A stretch of 64,000 nucleotides of DNA from Agapetus fuscipes. Taxonomy: Eukaryota > Arthropoda > Insecta > Trichoptera > Glossosomatidae. The stretch covers positions 9,447,215 through 9,511,214 of the forward strand of contig OX637346.1 of assembly GCA_951799405.1 (NCBI GenBank), in the 5' to 3' direction. The notes under the pieces were generated by a model. It ran no database searches. It was not told the origin of the DNA and saw only the letters and a program-made list of their open reading frames with translations. This document shows positions 46,401 to 58,671 of this stretch, piece after piece. Position 1 is the first letter of the stretch. Every line of letters begins with the position of its first letter. Made by a program: the position numbers and the translations under genes.

Positions 46401-48375
46401 TCTGTCTTGTGCTGCTTCCCTCCATGGTCCCCTCACTCCCAGAACTTCGGCGTCGGCTTCGATATTGTCTACCCACCGTATCCTGGGACGTCCGTGTGGT
46501 CTTATATTGGAGGGAGACCATTCAAGACCTTTCTGATTATCCTGGAGTTCTCTGCACGTGCTACATGTCCGGCACATTGAGCCATAAAAAGCAAATGGAA
46601 TGAGGATTTTTAATATGACCTGTTTTTCTGTAATAATGCTAAAAAAATGCACGCCTGAACATAGAAAAGGATGAGACGTCTCTTACTCTCTACATCCCAT
46701 TTGTTTTTTTAGGAACTACAAGAATATTGATTACATTTTATTTGTTTTTCTACTTACCACGTTTGTAGACTTTTTTCCTTTCCTGTAAGAGTATTTTTAA
46801 TGTGAAATATTCAAGCAATTTTATGCTAGGGGGAGTACATGTTTATGCATTTTGAAAACAATAATAAAAATTGAATTTTGCTGATTTAAGATCAAATATT
46901 GGCTGTAATGAGTTTGAAATTTGAAATTATGCAATATTTCCTAATATTTATTTATTTTAAAAAACACGATAAATTTTGCAATATATTTCTCAACTTTGAT
47001 AAAATGTTTAAGTATGGTAGCCATACATAGAGTATTTAGTATATTCACATGAAAAATTATAGATGCGCTTCCATATTCATGATAATTTTCACTCGATGAC
47101 TTTCTTACTACGTTAAAAAATACATTTATCTGTAACGAGTAGAAACTAGCAAAATCCTATGGAAGCGTATGATAAATTATTCGTTCTGTCGTTAGTAAGG
47201 TTTTCATTCCTTCAAATGGAGTACATTAAAATGCCCATTACTTCTTATTTTACTGAATGGTCGCAGAAAATGATGTGTGTTATAACACTCGTGGTGTCTA
47301 GTACTCGTGTTGCAATTGCCGTCATTACTTGACAGTGGCATAAACTGCATAACTATTTAAAAACGAAAATTTTCTAAAAGAAATCCTGTGCGGGAGACTC
47401 CCTAGATTTCATAGACTGTAGGGGTCTATGACACTTGTTGTAGTGCCGCAGAGGTGTTTACGAGCTTGGTCGTCGCTACAAAGCGCCAATACTCAAGCAA
47501 GACCCAGTTGTTGTAAGCCTGGATGGACCTTTAGTGACCGGTCTTTGGTAAAGGTTTTATGAATTTTTCAACCCAGCAAAGAGCAAATTTGAAAATATAA
47601 ATGGTATATTTTTTGTGATCCGCCGGGATTCGAACCCACAACCTTCCATTTACGAGTCCGAAGTTCGGTTCACTTTTGCCAATGCCACCCCGGTTCAGGG
47701 AACGGCGGCAGGAGTTGCAAGGTTTATGTTCATGTGAGGTTTTGCTTATTTGTATGCACACAATATGCAGAATGTGTAGACGCGAACCTACATGTGCCTG
47801 TCTGTGGGCATGCATTTAATACGAGCCTTAAATGTTAACATATCTTTGCAGCTTAGATTATAGATAGAAGTGTTGCCTCTTGACTACGGACCGGTCAAAC
47901 TTTAAACTTATAATTAAAGATAAATAATTAAAAAACACGCCGGATTTTTTGTTTCATAAATGCCACTCTTATATTAAGACAATAAAGTAAAACCGTCAAT
48001 GGTAGGGTATGTAGCCGTCTTAAGTGACGAAAAAAGGAAAAATTGCATACTTGAGATCCTAGCACAATCCTCTACAGTCTACCTTCCATACTTGCACCTT
48101 TACCTACAGAACGTTCATACTTGGGATTGTTTTTGGGAATGCATTTATTGATGGTATTGTTTTGTCCGCAGTGAAGTACCTCCGCGAAGTGACGCCGTAC
48201 TTCCGCGCCGCCAGCATCATCAGCGAGGTGGGGTGGGAGCTCCAGCGGGGCTTCCTCACCGGCGCCCCCGTGGTGCCCCCCGCCGCCCTGGCCCGGGCCC
48301 CCAGGAGGCCTGACGCCAGACACGTGCCGCTGCTGATGGCCTATGTAGCCAGGGGCCTCAGGCATCCTGATGCAG
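43435..48375 (+). CDS. Syn1: Syntrophin (alpha/beta class), first two coding exons
   Basis: Exon 1 is 43435-43927 and exon 2 is 48172-48375, joined in phase 1; exon 2 ends in phase 1 at GTGAG, so the gene continues. Exon 1 encodes a Ser/Gly-rich N-terminus, the start of the split PH1 domain ([20 protein letters not shown]) and a whole PDZ domain. The PDZ domain has the carboxylate-binding loop GLGISIKGG, then [27 protein letters not shown] and [16 protein letters not shown]. Exon 2 ([23 protein letters not shown]) resumes PH1, as in vertebrate SNTA1/SNTB1. Known role: cytoplasmic adaptor of the dystrophin complex, recruiting channels and signalling proteins by PDZ. PH2 and the syntrophin-unique C-terminus are not in the window. 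Exon 1 is markedly GC-rich relative to its surroundings. Symbol follows the Drosophila Syntrophin-like 1 assignment. Confidence 0.88.
44265..44595 (-). mobile_element. Full-length family B tRNA-derived SINE
   Basis: An inverted, nearly complete copy in syntrophin intron 1. It runs from the 3' end (GTGTAACTTCTTACCTGCGT) to the tRNA-like head (GCATGGAATGCAAGCACTCT, ACCAACTGCGCTATCGACTG). Confidence 0.88.
45350..45930. mobile_element. Inverted-repeat element with internal SINE and 15-bp minisatellite
   Basis: The left arm (about 45362-45425: GACAGCT, GCCATGGACAAATCGGTCAC, ACGACTTTTCGGTCAC) is inverted in the right arm (about 45750-45930: GCGAAAAGTCGTGTGAC, TTTTTCCATGGACGAGCTGTC, GACCGAATTGTC). 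A composite-type SINE without 5S head (45448-45745, tail type 1 with A-run) sits between them. The right arm holds a 15-bp array, listed next. Confidence 0.7.
45761..45875 (+). repeat. 15-bp minisatellite, about 7.5 copies
   Basis: The unit GTGTGACGAACTGTC is repeated without mismatch. As 15 is a multiple of three, it gives a periodic open frame (TNCRV repeated), which is not evidence of a gene. Confidence 0.95.
46340..46600 (-). mobile_element. Third LINE family, C-terminal fragment
   Basis: The minus strand encodes [38 protein letters not shown] and [19 protein letters not shown], then a stop. This GRPRxRW ... DRxxWR style is typical of the region after the RT domain in insect LINEs. Only the 3' end is left. 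Confidence 0.75.
47207..47355 (-). mobile_element. Diverged third copy of the 6098/53772 element (left part)
   Basis: Inverted: TCATTACTTGACAGTGGCAT, ACTCGTGTTG and TCCTTCAAATGGAGTACATT match the first about 230 bp of 6098-6897. Much diverged. Confidence 0.6.
47380..47880 (-). mobile_element. tRNA-type SINE (tail 1) abutting a family A repeat
   Basis: 47380-47690 is an inverted SINE: tail CCTGTGCGGGAGACTCCCTA, body AAGCGCCAATACTCAAGCAA, tRNA-like GGGATTCGAACCCACAACCT, with no 5S head. 47695-47880 is an inverted family A repeat (GGTTCAGGGAACGGCGGCAG ... CATATCTTTGCAGCTTAGAT). Confidence 0.8.
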
Positions 48376-48764
48376 GTGAGAACAACTCCTACGTCAAGTT
48401 ATAGCTGTAGAACTAATTCCATTTGTCAGCGCCATGGTTAGTTAAGCTTGTCAAGACGGCAATTTCGAATAGTGTGTTTGAAATGAAAACAACGCTCGTT
48501 CGATTTTTTTGGGCCCTGATCGATGTTATATTAGAAAACAAGTATACATTTATTCCTGTCATCCAAATGTGTGTACTGGGTGGAGGTCTCCGACGGCCAT
48601 GGGTAGATCTTACTGATCTCTTCAAAGATGGAACGGAATATAACAGTCGATCATTGTTCCATATAAAATGATCAGCTGTTAATACGCCGCGATGTTTTAT
48701 TCCGTCCTAAAACCAAATAGATACGGTAAGTTTTACCGACGGCCGTCGAGACTCCCACCCCTGG

Positions 48765-48925
48765 AAGTCTCATCACCACGGTAATTCTTACCTACCGAAT
48801 ATCGGGAATATTTGTATGAAGACCTGTCAATCCAAGATGGCCGTAAGTGAACAGCTGATTAGTCTTCATACAAATATTACCAATATTCGGGAGGTAGGAT
48901 CTACTGTGGTGATTTCCAGCCCTGA
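48765..48925. mobile_element. Palindromic MITE, about 160 bp
   Basis: The left side (TCATCACCACGGTAATTCTT, ACCTACCGAATATCGGGAAT, TTTGTATGAAGAC) is inverted on the right (GTCTTCATACAAATATTACC, AATATTCGGGAGGTAGG, ACTGTGGTGATT). Partial relatives lie at 54468-54560, 6640-6720 and 61375-61412. Confidence 0.85.
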
Positions 48926-49559
48926 ACGGATCAACAGAATAAGTAAATGAAGGACAATATTTTGTAGCAAATTTCTTTGTAAGTAAATACGGCCAGCACC
49001 CATCTCATAAATTTTTAATCATATTTAAAATGTTGTTTGTTACGTAGTTCTTCTTGTTGATTGTAAACGGCAGCCATTTGTTGTTTTAACCAATTAATTA
49101 CCAAAACTCAGGTAAAATTTGTGTTAATTGAATGATCACGGTGCTGGGTGAATTGCGATCTCATTCTCAGCACCGCTTTCCCGCGGCTTTGTAACAAAGT
49201 TTTTTTGCGTTTTTGTTTATTTATGTACAAATAAACCTGACTTTGATTTGGGTGAGAAGAGAATCATGGACGCACAGATTGTGCTTTCCAGTGACTGATC
49301 AACTTATTATGTTGTGCTGTAAGTAAGTAGTTAAAAAGCAATATCTGTAGGAAAAAAAATCTTACCTAACATCAAAATCAAATATCATTCTGATCTATGT
49401 ATCACTCTATTTTTTTTTTCATTATGACAACTCTTTACCTAAATTAAATACTTATCTATCGTGTAAAAAGTACGTAATTTTTCAAAATATGTTTTATGGT
49501 TGTTAGCTACATTTCTTGCATAAGAAATTTTTGACTTTTTTTGTATCGATTTCTTTTTA

Positions 49560-51000
49560 AGATTTTGTTATTTTTTTATATTTAAATGTAATTTATTATT
49601 CATATTCCTTGACTTATAGGTAAGGACTGGAAAATAGTGGTGTTATTTTTTAGAAAATTCGCGTTATTTTTTTGTGAAATTCGCGTTATTTTTGATCAAA
49701 AACAGGGAAATTCGCGTTATTTTTTATGATAAACGGGGAGATTTGGTGTAATTTTTAAGGGTTGATTAGATCAAAATAAAGGTTTATATAATTGCAAAAC
49801 AAAATATAATACTAATATTTACAATTTATTATGTAAACAACAATTTGTACCTTAAAAACAATGAATAAACAACATCTGAATCAATACGAGTATCTGCAAC
49901 CGAAGATGGTGGAAGTATCACCGAAAACGTTTTTGCAATAAAAAAACTCAAGTGGTACAAAACAACGTTTTTTAATTTTAGTTTCTTAAATTTTTTTTTT
50001 TTTTTTTAAAATAATCTTTTTTTACAAAAAACCATTGATTGAAAAAAGTATTAATATTTCAATGACACTCCGAATACCCTGCATCCTTTTAAAATATTTA
50101 ATTTTTGTGCATTTAGTCTCTAGATGAGGGTTATCTCATTTTTCAAGGGATTTTGGCTTTTATGAAAGCTTCAAGTTGTGCTCTTGGCTAATCCAGCAAC
50201 AGCTTCACTCCTTGAAGTATTTTCCTTCATTTATGTCACGATTCAAGTCTGCTTGGATGATCCAGGACAGTTCTACTTATCATTTCTTTTTTTAATAAAA
50301 TAGATTTGTCAATAGGAATGCAATGCACCAACCTACTCTGCCTGGCCAGATACAAATATTAACATCATTAATTATCAATTCATTATTGTTTATTTCAATG
50401 AATTATTCATTTTTAATTACCCAATTACATCTGTTGAACCAGGGTCAAATTTATGGTCAAATGACCCAGGTGGGGATCGAACCCCGCGTCTAGCGTTCTA
50501 GCGTGTTTAAACGTTGAAAGAGACCAATTTTCCTGTGCTTTGCACCTTGCAAAGGGTTTTCGCAGGATTTTTTTCTTTCCCACAAAATCGTTGCGTTGCA
50601 AAAGCGATACACGACAACTTTTTCGCACAATTTCTACCAAAAGTACGAAAATTCGCGATATTTGCGTGAAACCTGAAATTTCGCGTTATTCGCGTAAAAA
50701 CATCAAAATTCGCGAATAAATTCGTTTTATCGCGATCGCGAAATTTTCCAGTCCCTACTTATAGGTTGGTATGAGGCTGACCACCCATACTGTAAAAAAT
50801 GGTTCACTTTGCCAGTGTCACCCCTGTTTCAGGGAAGGTCGGCAAAAGTTGTGGGGCTTATGTTCATTTGAGGTTTGAATTTTATTTGTAAGTACACAAT
50901 CAGCATTTGTAAGCGCGAACTACACGTGTTTGTTTGTGGGCATACATCTGAGAGCTTTGAATGAATATATCCTTGCAACTTAGATTACAGATTATAGATT
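49560..51000 (-). mobile_element. Family A repeat split by a hAT-like element
   Basis: The family A unit runs leftward from about 51000 (CTTAGATTACAGATTATAG). It passes GGGGCTTATGTTCATTTGAG and TCACTTTGCCAGTGTCACCC to ACTTATAGGTTGGTATGAGG at 50758. The remaining end (ATTCCTTGACTTATAGG) lies at 49604-49620, beyond the insertion. Confidence 0.8.
49621..50757. mobile_element. Non-autonomous hAT-like transposon, 1137 bp
   Basis: The 8-bp CTTATAGG occurs directly on both sides (49613-49620 and 50758-50765) and only once in intact family A copies: a clear target-site duplication. The ends are inverted: TAAGGACTGGAAAAT and ATTTTCCAGTCCCTA. An 8-bp duplication with a TAGGG-like short TIR is the hAT signature. 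Subterminal repeats: AAATTCGCGTTATTTTT about three times on the left; ATTCGCG-type motifs about six times, partly inverted, on the right. No transposase remains. A tRNA-like stretch (GGGATCGAACCCCGCGTCTA at about 50473-50492, minus sense) lies inside. Confidence 0.88.
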
Positions 51001-52024
51001 ATTATAGAGGTAGCCAGAACCTCTGTAAAGTTGTCTTCACTTCTTTATATTCTTTAATACAATTTTAGATTCATTCTTACCTGCTTACAAATTAAAATGA
51101 GTTTAAAATAAATTTTAAATACGGGTATTTAATGAACCGTCACTGGAGACTTCCCGACGTTTCGTTGGCTCCTGAACTTTATTGAGAGCCACTCTTATCG
51201 TGCGATAAAAAATTATGAATTGGATAAATTAAACCATTCATATCTTTCAATTTTCTCGTCTATTCACTCTGTAGGTCACTGTAAAATTAGTAAAGATCGA
51301 TGAATTTTTAGTTGTGGGTTATTTTGTTTAGTCTATGGATGACTATTTGTGTTTGAATTCAACTATGAAAATTGTCGTTTTCCTTCACAAACCCTCCAAA
51401 AAAAGAACAATTTCATGTAAATGCGGCTCCGCAATTCACTTTCGAGCCACGTCTATTTTGTACTAGGCGCCAGTTTGTTTACCTCGCCCGTCCACCGCCC
51501 TCTAATGAGGATTCAATCTCGGCGATTATCAGCCTGTTTAGTACAACAATAAACCGAGATGGGTCGGCTTGCGTCAGACCAAGCGTAGAGCCTTAATTAC
51601 CGAATAATTAATCTTTTTTTAATGAGCGCTGACGCAAATAAGAGGTTAGCTAAGTCAAACAATTTCCTCCCGTCCGGCACGACGTCCCTTAGAGGCCTTT
51701 CAGACGAGGACAGCGCGTGTATTCCATACTCCAAAGTATGCTACGTTTACACTGTCTCACATTCACGTCAACGATTGCGCTGATTTTGCATTATGAGTTA
51801 GCTAAGGTGCTGCCATTAGTATAAAGTGTAGTGTAGTCACATGGGGAGATTTTTTTTTAAATGAAATTGGTCGAACCATGGGAGCGCACGTCCGCATGCG
51901 TCGGTTGTCACAAGATCTCTCCTTTAATATGTCATTGAAATGACGTTGTCGATTATTATTTCTACTCAGAAAATTACAACGATCTTGTGGAGTTGAAAAC
52001 ACTAAAAACCTTTTTTTTATTTGA

Positions 52025-52235
52025 TGCGTAAAAAATGGTTCACTTTGCCAATGCCTGTGTCAGGGAAGGTCAGCAAAAGTTGTAGGGCTTATGTTGATTT
52101 GAGGTTTGGATTTTATTTGTAGGTACACATTCAGCATTTGTAAGCGCGAACTACACGTGCTTATTTGTGGGCATGCATATGAGAGCTTTAAATGAATATA
52201 TCCTTGCAACTTAGATTATAGAGATTATATGCGCA
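52025..52235 (-). mobile_element. Family A retroposed repeat
   Basis: Inverted copy: AAAAAATGGTTCACTTTGCC, GGGCTTATGTTGATTTGAGG, ACTACACGTGCTTATTTGTG, CTTGCAACTTAGATTATAGA. Confidence 0.85.
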
Positions 52236-52499
52236 AAACGATGTTTTAGATACTAATTTTATTTTTCGTTTAGTTTTTGATTGTAAAGATATTGATTGAT
52301 TGATGAGTTGATGATTTATTTATAGCGCCGTTTCGTGATGCAGTCACTCCAAGGGCGCTGGTGCAAACGATGCCAGAAATTTGCTTGTCTTCAGTGCATT
52401 CCGGAACTTTCCATGGTCCTCTAGCTCTCTCACATGATGTGATGTGTATTAAAACATATTTTATTAGTTCAGAAGTGCTATGTATAATTTGGTTCAGTG

Positions 52500-52650
52500 T
52501 CTCAAAACAAAGGCAACACAACACTACGCACCTAAGAGCCCTGCAACAAAGGATCAGGATTTCGACCGCCATATCACCAACACCTCAAAAACTGTCATAG
52601 ACTTCTAGATTCTTTGAAATGCAGGAAGTGTCCCGCACAGTATACCTTTA
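52500..52650 (+). mobile_element. LINE 3' fragment sharing the SINE tail
   Basis: Reads AAGAGCCCTGCAACAAAGGA, ATATCACCAACACCTC, CTGTCATAGACTTCTAGATT and GTGTCCCGCACAGTATACCT. It covers both the sequence upstream of the SINE junction (as at 24245-24330) and a diverged type 1 tail. Confidence 0.6.
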
Positions 52651-53771
52651 ATAAAACATGTTTTACTTGCTTTTATGCTTGCACCCTCTAGGCAACTCCC
52701 ACTTGTCACACGTCCCGAAGAGCCTGTACACTGTCTTTATCCGAATAAGCCATTACTACCATCCACCTACAGCTAAGTGACTAAATACATAATATATACG
52801 GGGACAAGCTCCAATAAAACGTTCTCTTTGAAGCGAATTCAATTAAATCCGACATGAGTGTCAAAGCGCTACGCCCGGACATGGGCGCGCCTCTTGGACG
52901 CAACCTCCCGCCAATTTAACGCAACCCCTTTGATTAAGTGCCCCCATTAATAAAATAAAGAAGCGAGCGGACGACTTCACAATGGGGGCTAAATATAGGC
53001 GATCGCTGAACGTCGATTTATTCACGCCCTCTTTGAATGGTTTGCGGGGGACGCAATGGAAATGAGAGAAAATGTCTTTTGCTCAGCTCTCACTAGTGAA
53101 GTATTGGCTGTTGGTACCTACTTGGCACTCTGATCTATTTATCTCACTTGTAGCTACGCGTTAACTAAGTACATTTGATATGTTCTCGTAAAAAGCTCGA
53201 TTTCGAGATTTTTTTATTTTATGTAGTTTTACCAAATTGGATTACTCTTTAGACACCATTAAACTTTTCAATGTTAGAAGTTCCAGTGTAGAGCTACAAG
53301 ATCATGATGTGTATTTTGTGTTTGTGTTCTAGTTGACAATGTTATCATAAAGGATAATTCCAACTTTGGAGTTGTTGGTGAAATCGGACTTCATTTTTTT
53401 TTCCCATCATTAGATGGGACTCAGTAAAAAATAAAATCTCAAATCTGATTCGCTAAGTGGCTTTTATGGCGGCTAAAAATGACAGTTTTGGTGTTATCAA
53501 AAAAATCAGTCGTTGGTTTTTATTTAAACAAACCTTGCACAACTAATTCCTGGTGCTTATACGAGTACTTATTTATAATGACGTACATTTGCGAGAGTAG
53601 GTACTACACCCGTGTGAACCTTGCACTTGATACGTGATTTTTACTGCCCATCGCGGATGTTACTTTATTTGATGGTTTGACAGTAAACACATTTTTTCGC
53701 TGATTACTGTTGTAATTCTCCCTGCTCGTTATTTCTCATTTTTTGCGTAGAGATATAATTATAACCGACAA

Positions 53772-54758
53772 TATAATAGTTATTTATGCCACTGCCAAGT
53801 AATGATAGTCTTTTTAACACGAGTGCTAGTTTGTGCCATGAGGCGCAGCCGAATGGCACAATAGAAAGCACGAGTGTTACAAAGACTAATTACGTGCAGT
53901 GGCATACAATACTTTTTCTACGACCATGAGAGAATTAACAAAATAGTGAATAATAGTCATTATAATGTACTCGTCCATTTGAAGTAATTAAAACCTTACC
54001 TTTGTCAAAACGTGTGATTTATCATTCCCTTCGATTATCTAATCTAACCTAAGTTGTAAAAATAAATTAAATTTAGGTTTCATATTGAATTCATGCCCAC
54101 AAGCCGACACATATGTATAAGGTCGCGCTTTTACATCCTGCATATAAGCTTAAACATTCAAACCCAAAACTCAAATAAACATATGCCCTGCAGTTGTATT
54201 GGCAGGTGAACCAAATTTGTACAGCATAGGTGATCAACCTCATACTCACCTATTAACCAAGTAACTTTTTGAGTTTGTTTATTTTTTGCGGTGAAATTTT
54301 TTGTATTGTTTTCCTTTCAAGCCTTTTATTTTCCATTGAAAAAAGGAAAGCTTTATTTGGAGCAATCCGACAAATAAATTCGATAAATTTTAGCACTATT
54401 AACAATTTTTATTTGACTCTACACATAAAATATACTTATTTATTTTCATCTGAACAGGGCTGAAAGTCTCATCACCACGGTAATTCCTACCTACCGAATA
54501 TCACTAATATTGTATGAAGCCTAATCAGCTGATCGCTTGCGGCCATCTTGGATTGACAGGTCTTCATACCCCCATACAAGGTTGACATTTGAAATTAAAA
54601 AAATGTTCCAATTCTGACAATGCGCATGCGCACATGTTCATTTTAACACGGTTACCGGTTGCATAATGTAACATTATGCAACGGGTGTAGAAATGTATGG
54701 CATTGTGATTGCGTTAGCCGTTTTGTAATTAGTAAATTACCAAATGGGAGTAGAAAAA
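53772..54758. mobile_element. Interspersed element, copy 2 (about 990 bp)
   Basis: Near-identical to 6098-6897 over both flanks, with an extra about 180 bp (54308-54480). The extra block ends in a MITE terminus (TCATCACCACGGTAATTCCT). Copy 1 joins TTTTTTGTATTCGAATATCA directly, so it may carry a deletion, or copy 2 an insertion. Confidence 0.8.
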
Positions 54759-55224
54759 TACTTATCTTTATTTCTATGTAAGACGCACAGATGCAATTCG
54801 TTTTAAAAGCCATTGCTCTTTCAATTAAGTCGTCTGTTTACTAACAAACCGTGGTAGGAGATAAATTAAAAGTGAAGCGGTTTCAATTAGTGACTGTCTC
54901 GTAGATATTTTAATACCATCAAATTATAGGTTATTAACCGCTTTGGTGGGTTCACAAGTATGATGTACCATCTACGTAAGAAATACGAAGTATAAATAAG
55001 CTTTTATGACAAAAATGAGGCTCGCCGTTTGTAATACTGATGTATTTGTTTGTAGAAAAAAATGCCTATAAAATAATTGTTTTGATAATTTATTCAATGT
55101 TTTTTTCCGTTTATTGAGCACAAGGCCTAAAGTTAAATTAATGAAATTATTGCAAGGTAGACTTCTTCAAGAATATTCTAAAGTGAGGATGTCTGAACAA
55201 CTGTCAGTTTCTTGGACTAGTTCT

Positions 55225-55400
55225 ATAATCTTAAGTTGCAAATATTAACACTTTAAATTACTCATAAACAGACATTTGTAAGTTCGCGCTTACAAATGCT
55301 GCATGTGTACATAAAAATTAAAATCCAAACCTTAAACGAACTTAAACCCTGAACCATGTTTTATAGTATGGGTGGTCAGCCTCATTTCAACCTATAATTC
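55225..55400 (+). mobile_element. Family A repeat, degenerate
   Basis: CTTAAGTTGCAAATATTAAC, AGTTCGCGCTTACAAATGCT, GTATGGGTGGTCAGCCTCAT, CAACCTATAATTCAAGGAA. Several internal deletions. Confidence 0.75.
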
Positions 55401-55789
55401 AAGGAAAGGTTCAATGGAGGTATATAAAAAAAGAACAATACTTGTGACTGTTGAGGAATCGGTAATACATACTATTTAAGTTAGTTGAAAAACATCCATG
55501 ACATAAACTAGACAACTAAAATGGATATAGTACTAGTACGTTGCTGATTACAATGTTTCATTTCGTAGATATGGATCCTAAATATTTTCATGAAAAATGG
55601 AGATCACGGCTGGCATTGCCTCCAGTAATTGTGTCCTAGAACGTGAAGGTAATTGGCGCGAGGGTGCAAGCCGATGGGAGCTTTAATTAGGGATAGACAG
55701 CGTGTTGTCGCACGCTTGTGGGGTGTGAACCGTGACAGCGTCAAACTTATCAATGCCTATGTGAAAAAAAATGCCATTGTAATTCTTGA

Positions 55790-56960
55790 CGCCATGTAAA
55801 AACTGCAACTCATCGCGGTATGTGTTGTCTCAGTGCGACTTGAAACCTGTAATGGACTCGGAACAAATACCTCGGCAAAAAAGTGGCGTCACATCGCAGA
55901 GTTGCTAGGGAAATGCAAAAAAGTATTTTGTTATTTTGGATGTTAAGGGCCGTAGTCCCATAAAAGTGTGATATGTGTCCTTCGAGAAAATAAGTAAATT
56001 GTAAATTTTGGCGAGCCAATTTACCTTAAAAATTGTAACCGCGAAACATTCGATGCGACGCGACGTGAAAACTTCACCCCATTGTAATTTTTAATATAAG
56101 CGAAAGCTGTAACTAATGGTTGTTCTTAATGCGACGTGTAAACTGTATCTGTACTCATCCTAGTCTTAGTCAAAGGGAAAATTGTAATTTATCGTAGTCA
56201 TCGGTACCAGGTCTATCTCGTTCTTGTTACAATGTAAAAACTGCAATCTACCGTGATTCTTGGTGCTACATGCAACCTGCCTTTGTTCTTGTTGTAACGT
56301 GAAAATTGTAGTCTACCGTAATTTAAGAATTCACCAAGGTGTTACATGCATCGTACCGTTGTTCTTGTTAGAATGTAAAAACTGTAGTCTACGGTAATTC
56401 TCGGTGCTACGTGCACCCTACCTTTGTTCTTGTTACAATGCAAAAACTGTAGTCTACCGGAATTCTCGGTGCTACGTGCACCCTATCTTTGTTCTTGTTG
56501 CCATGCAAAAACTGTAGTCTACCGTAATTCTCGGTACTACCTGCACCCTACCCTCGTATTGTGAAAAATGTGTACCTAATCTTCCGTAGTTCTGGTTACT
56601 ACATGCACCATATGTTTGTTTTTGTTGCAATGGGAAAATTGTAGTGTAACGTAGTTCTTACTGCTACTTTCGTTCGTGTTTTAATGTGAAAATTGTAATC
56701 TACGTACTGTAGTTCTCGATGCTATGTGCACCCTGCCTGCATTATTGTTGCAATATAAAATTTATAACTAGCCATAGTTTTTGCCGTATGAAAATTGTAT
56801 ACCTACCTACCCATCCTAATTGCTGTTGCATCATGGACATTTTCGCCTTCTGTAGTTATCGCTGCTACGTAAAAACAGTAACCCATCTTAGTTCTGATTG
56901 CTGTTCGAAAACTATTCACTCATTCAAGTTCTGGGTGCAATGTGAGTACTGAATCGTACT
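55790..56960 (+). repeat. About 65-bp degenerate minisatellite
   Basis: The core AAAAACTGTAGTCTACxGTA then TTCTCGGTGCTACGTGCACC then CTTTGTTCTTGTT is best conserved at 56340-56580 (anchor spacing 65 at 56377, 56442, 56507). It decays on both sides (AAAATTGTAATCTACGTACT near 56690). At least ten copies are recognisable; the outer borders are vague. Confidence 0.85.
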
Positions 56961-58671
56961 CTAGTTCTTGATGCACCATCTAAAATGCGCTCCAACGCAG
57001 TTCTTCACACAACTAGGAAACTGCACCCCACGTTAGTCTGCTGAGCCACATGCCCCCCACCCTAGTTCTCGTCTCTTCACGGCGCATTCTGAATGAAGAG
57101 ACCAGAATTAATTGAGCTCTTCAGATTACCCTGATGAGATAATTATCGGTTTCAATTGAAAGGAAATGAGCGGGAGTCTGTTTTGGATAATTTAAAGTGT
57201 GTGGCGTGTTCTGTAATTAGTTTCATGGAATGAATAGGCCGGCCAATGAGATGTTGGTAGCTGATCATGAAATAATGCATGCCTATCTATTTCTGACTGA
57301 AATATCGACGAAGTGGAAGTTTTCTGTCGTTTCGAAATTTTCTTAAGAGAAAAAAATATTTTGCAGAATTTCAATTGGAGACTGAATACTGTCATGACTC
57401 TAGTTTATGTAATTTCTCAGCCTAAAGATGCACCTCCTTCTTTTTGAGCTTACTTTTACAATAAGTGCCAAGTTTCTTTAAATATCTTTCACAGTTTTCG
57501 TTTTTTTTTCTTTGTTCTTCATCCTTTGTGTTTTTTGATGAAATACTTTTAAACCATTTTTCTTATCGAGCCCAACTCGAGCTGTGTTCTTCTTCAACTT
57601 TTGTCTCCAATTCCGTCTATCCTTCGACCTTTTTTCAGTCCGTAACATAGTTAGAATGCAGCTCAGCTTCTATAAAGAAACTGAGCTGCATCCTTCTCCG
57701 CTTTATCCCACCATCTCAGTTTGGGACTCCCCACTTTTCCATCATTCTTGTGATTTTTCTGTGGCACCAAATTTTAAATCCTTTGTATTTACGATTGTGG
57801 ATCTACATGCCATTATGCAACAAAATTAATCGCTGCTTTAGACTTGTTAACTCGAAAATAATGTATGTGAAAAGCTGTCAAAAATAATGAGCTTATTTGA
57901 GGATTTCCGGGAGAGAAGCCATTATTGTGATGTCGCTGGGAAACTTGTGAGGTCATGCATTTGATGATAATTATTATAGTTGAGGGAAAAATACGGCGAC
58001 ATGGGAAAAGGGAGCCGCACAAAATAAAATCCGGAAATAATTGACGCGAGGAAAATTCATATTACGGCGCGGGCGGTCTCTGGGGAGACACAAGCTCTCT
58101 TCGGCTTTGTTCGTAAAACAATTTTACCTACAAGATCATAAAATGATGATATGTTTCTATGAGGTAATTTGTAATATTTTTGTGATTTCTAATCTTTGTT
58201 ACTCAATACGTATCTATTTAATTCTAGAGACTATACGTTAAAACCAAAATCTATGAAAGGTGCATGTTTTTAATGGCTAAACCATCTCTAATAGATGCCA
58301 TACGAAGTGTCTTAATATCTAAGTAAAATTGATTTCTTCTACTATTATTGATTAATTGTTCAGGCTTTCTTCACTTAGTGCACATTCGAGATATTAGTCT
58401 AAAGTGTATCCGCCTTATCCATTAGATGGTTTGAACCCAATATATTTCCATGAAAAAAATTTACCTTACACAGGTGTACTTTTTAAAAAAATCTAAAAGC
58501 AGCTAAAGGGTTATTCTTGATATTAATTTTTGATTTGTAATTTCAACGCGAATGCCTGATATGATCTTTCTGGCGTGTTTCATCGAAGAGGATGAGTAGA
58601 TGTTTTCCTAATTCAGAAGCTCCCAAAATCTTGTACCTCGTGGACTACTTACCGATTTTTTTGCTTTTTAT

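Noticed and set aside
46350..46652. Novel 100-residue protein
   Set aside because: Its second half is the C-terminus of a LINE; no start context or ends of a gene.
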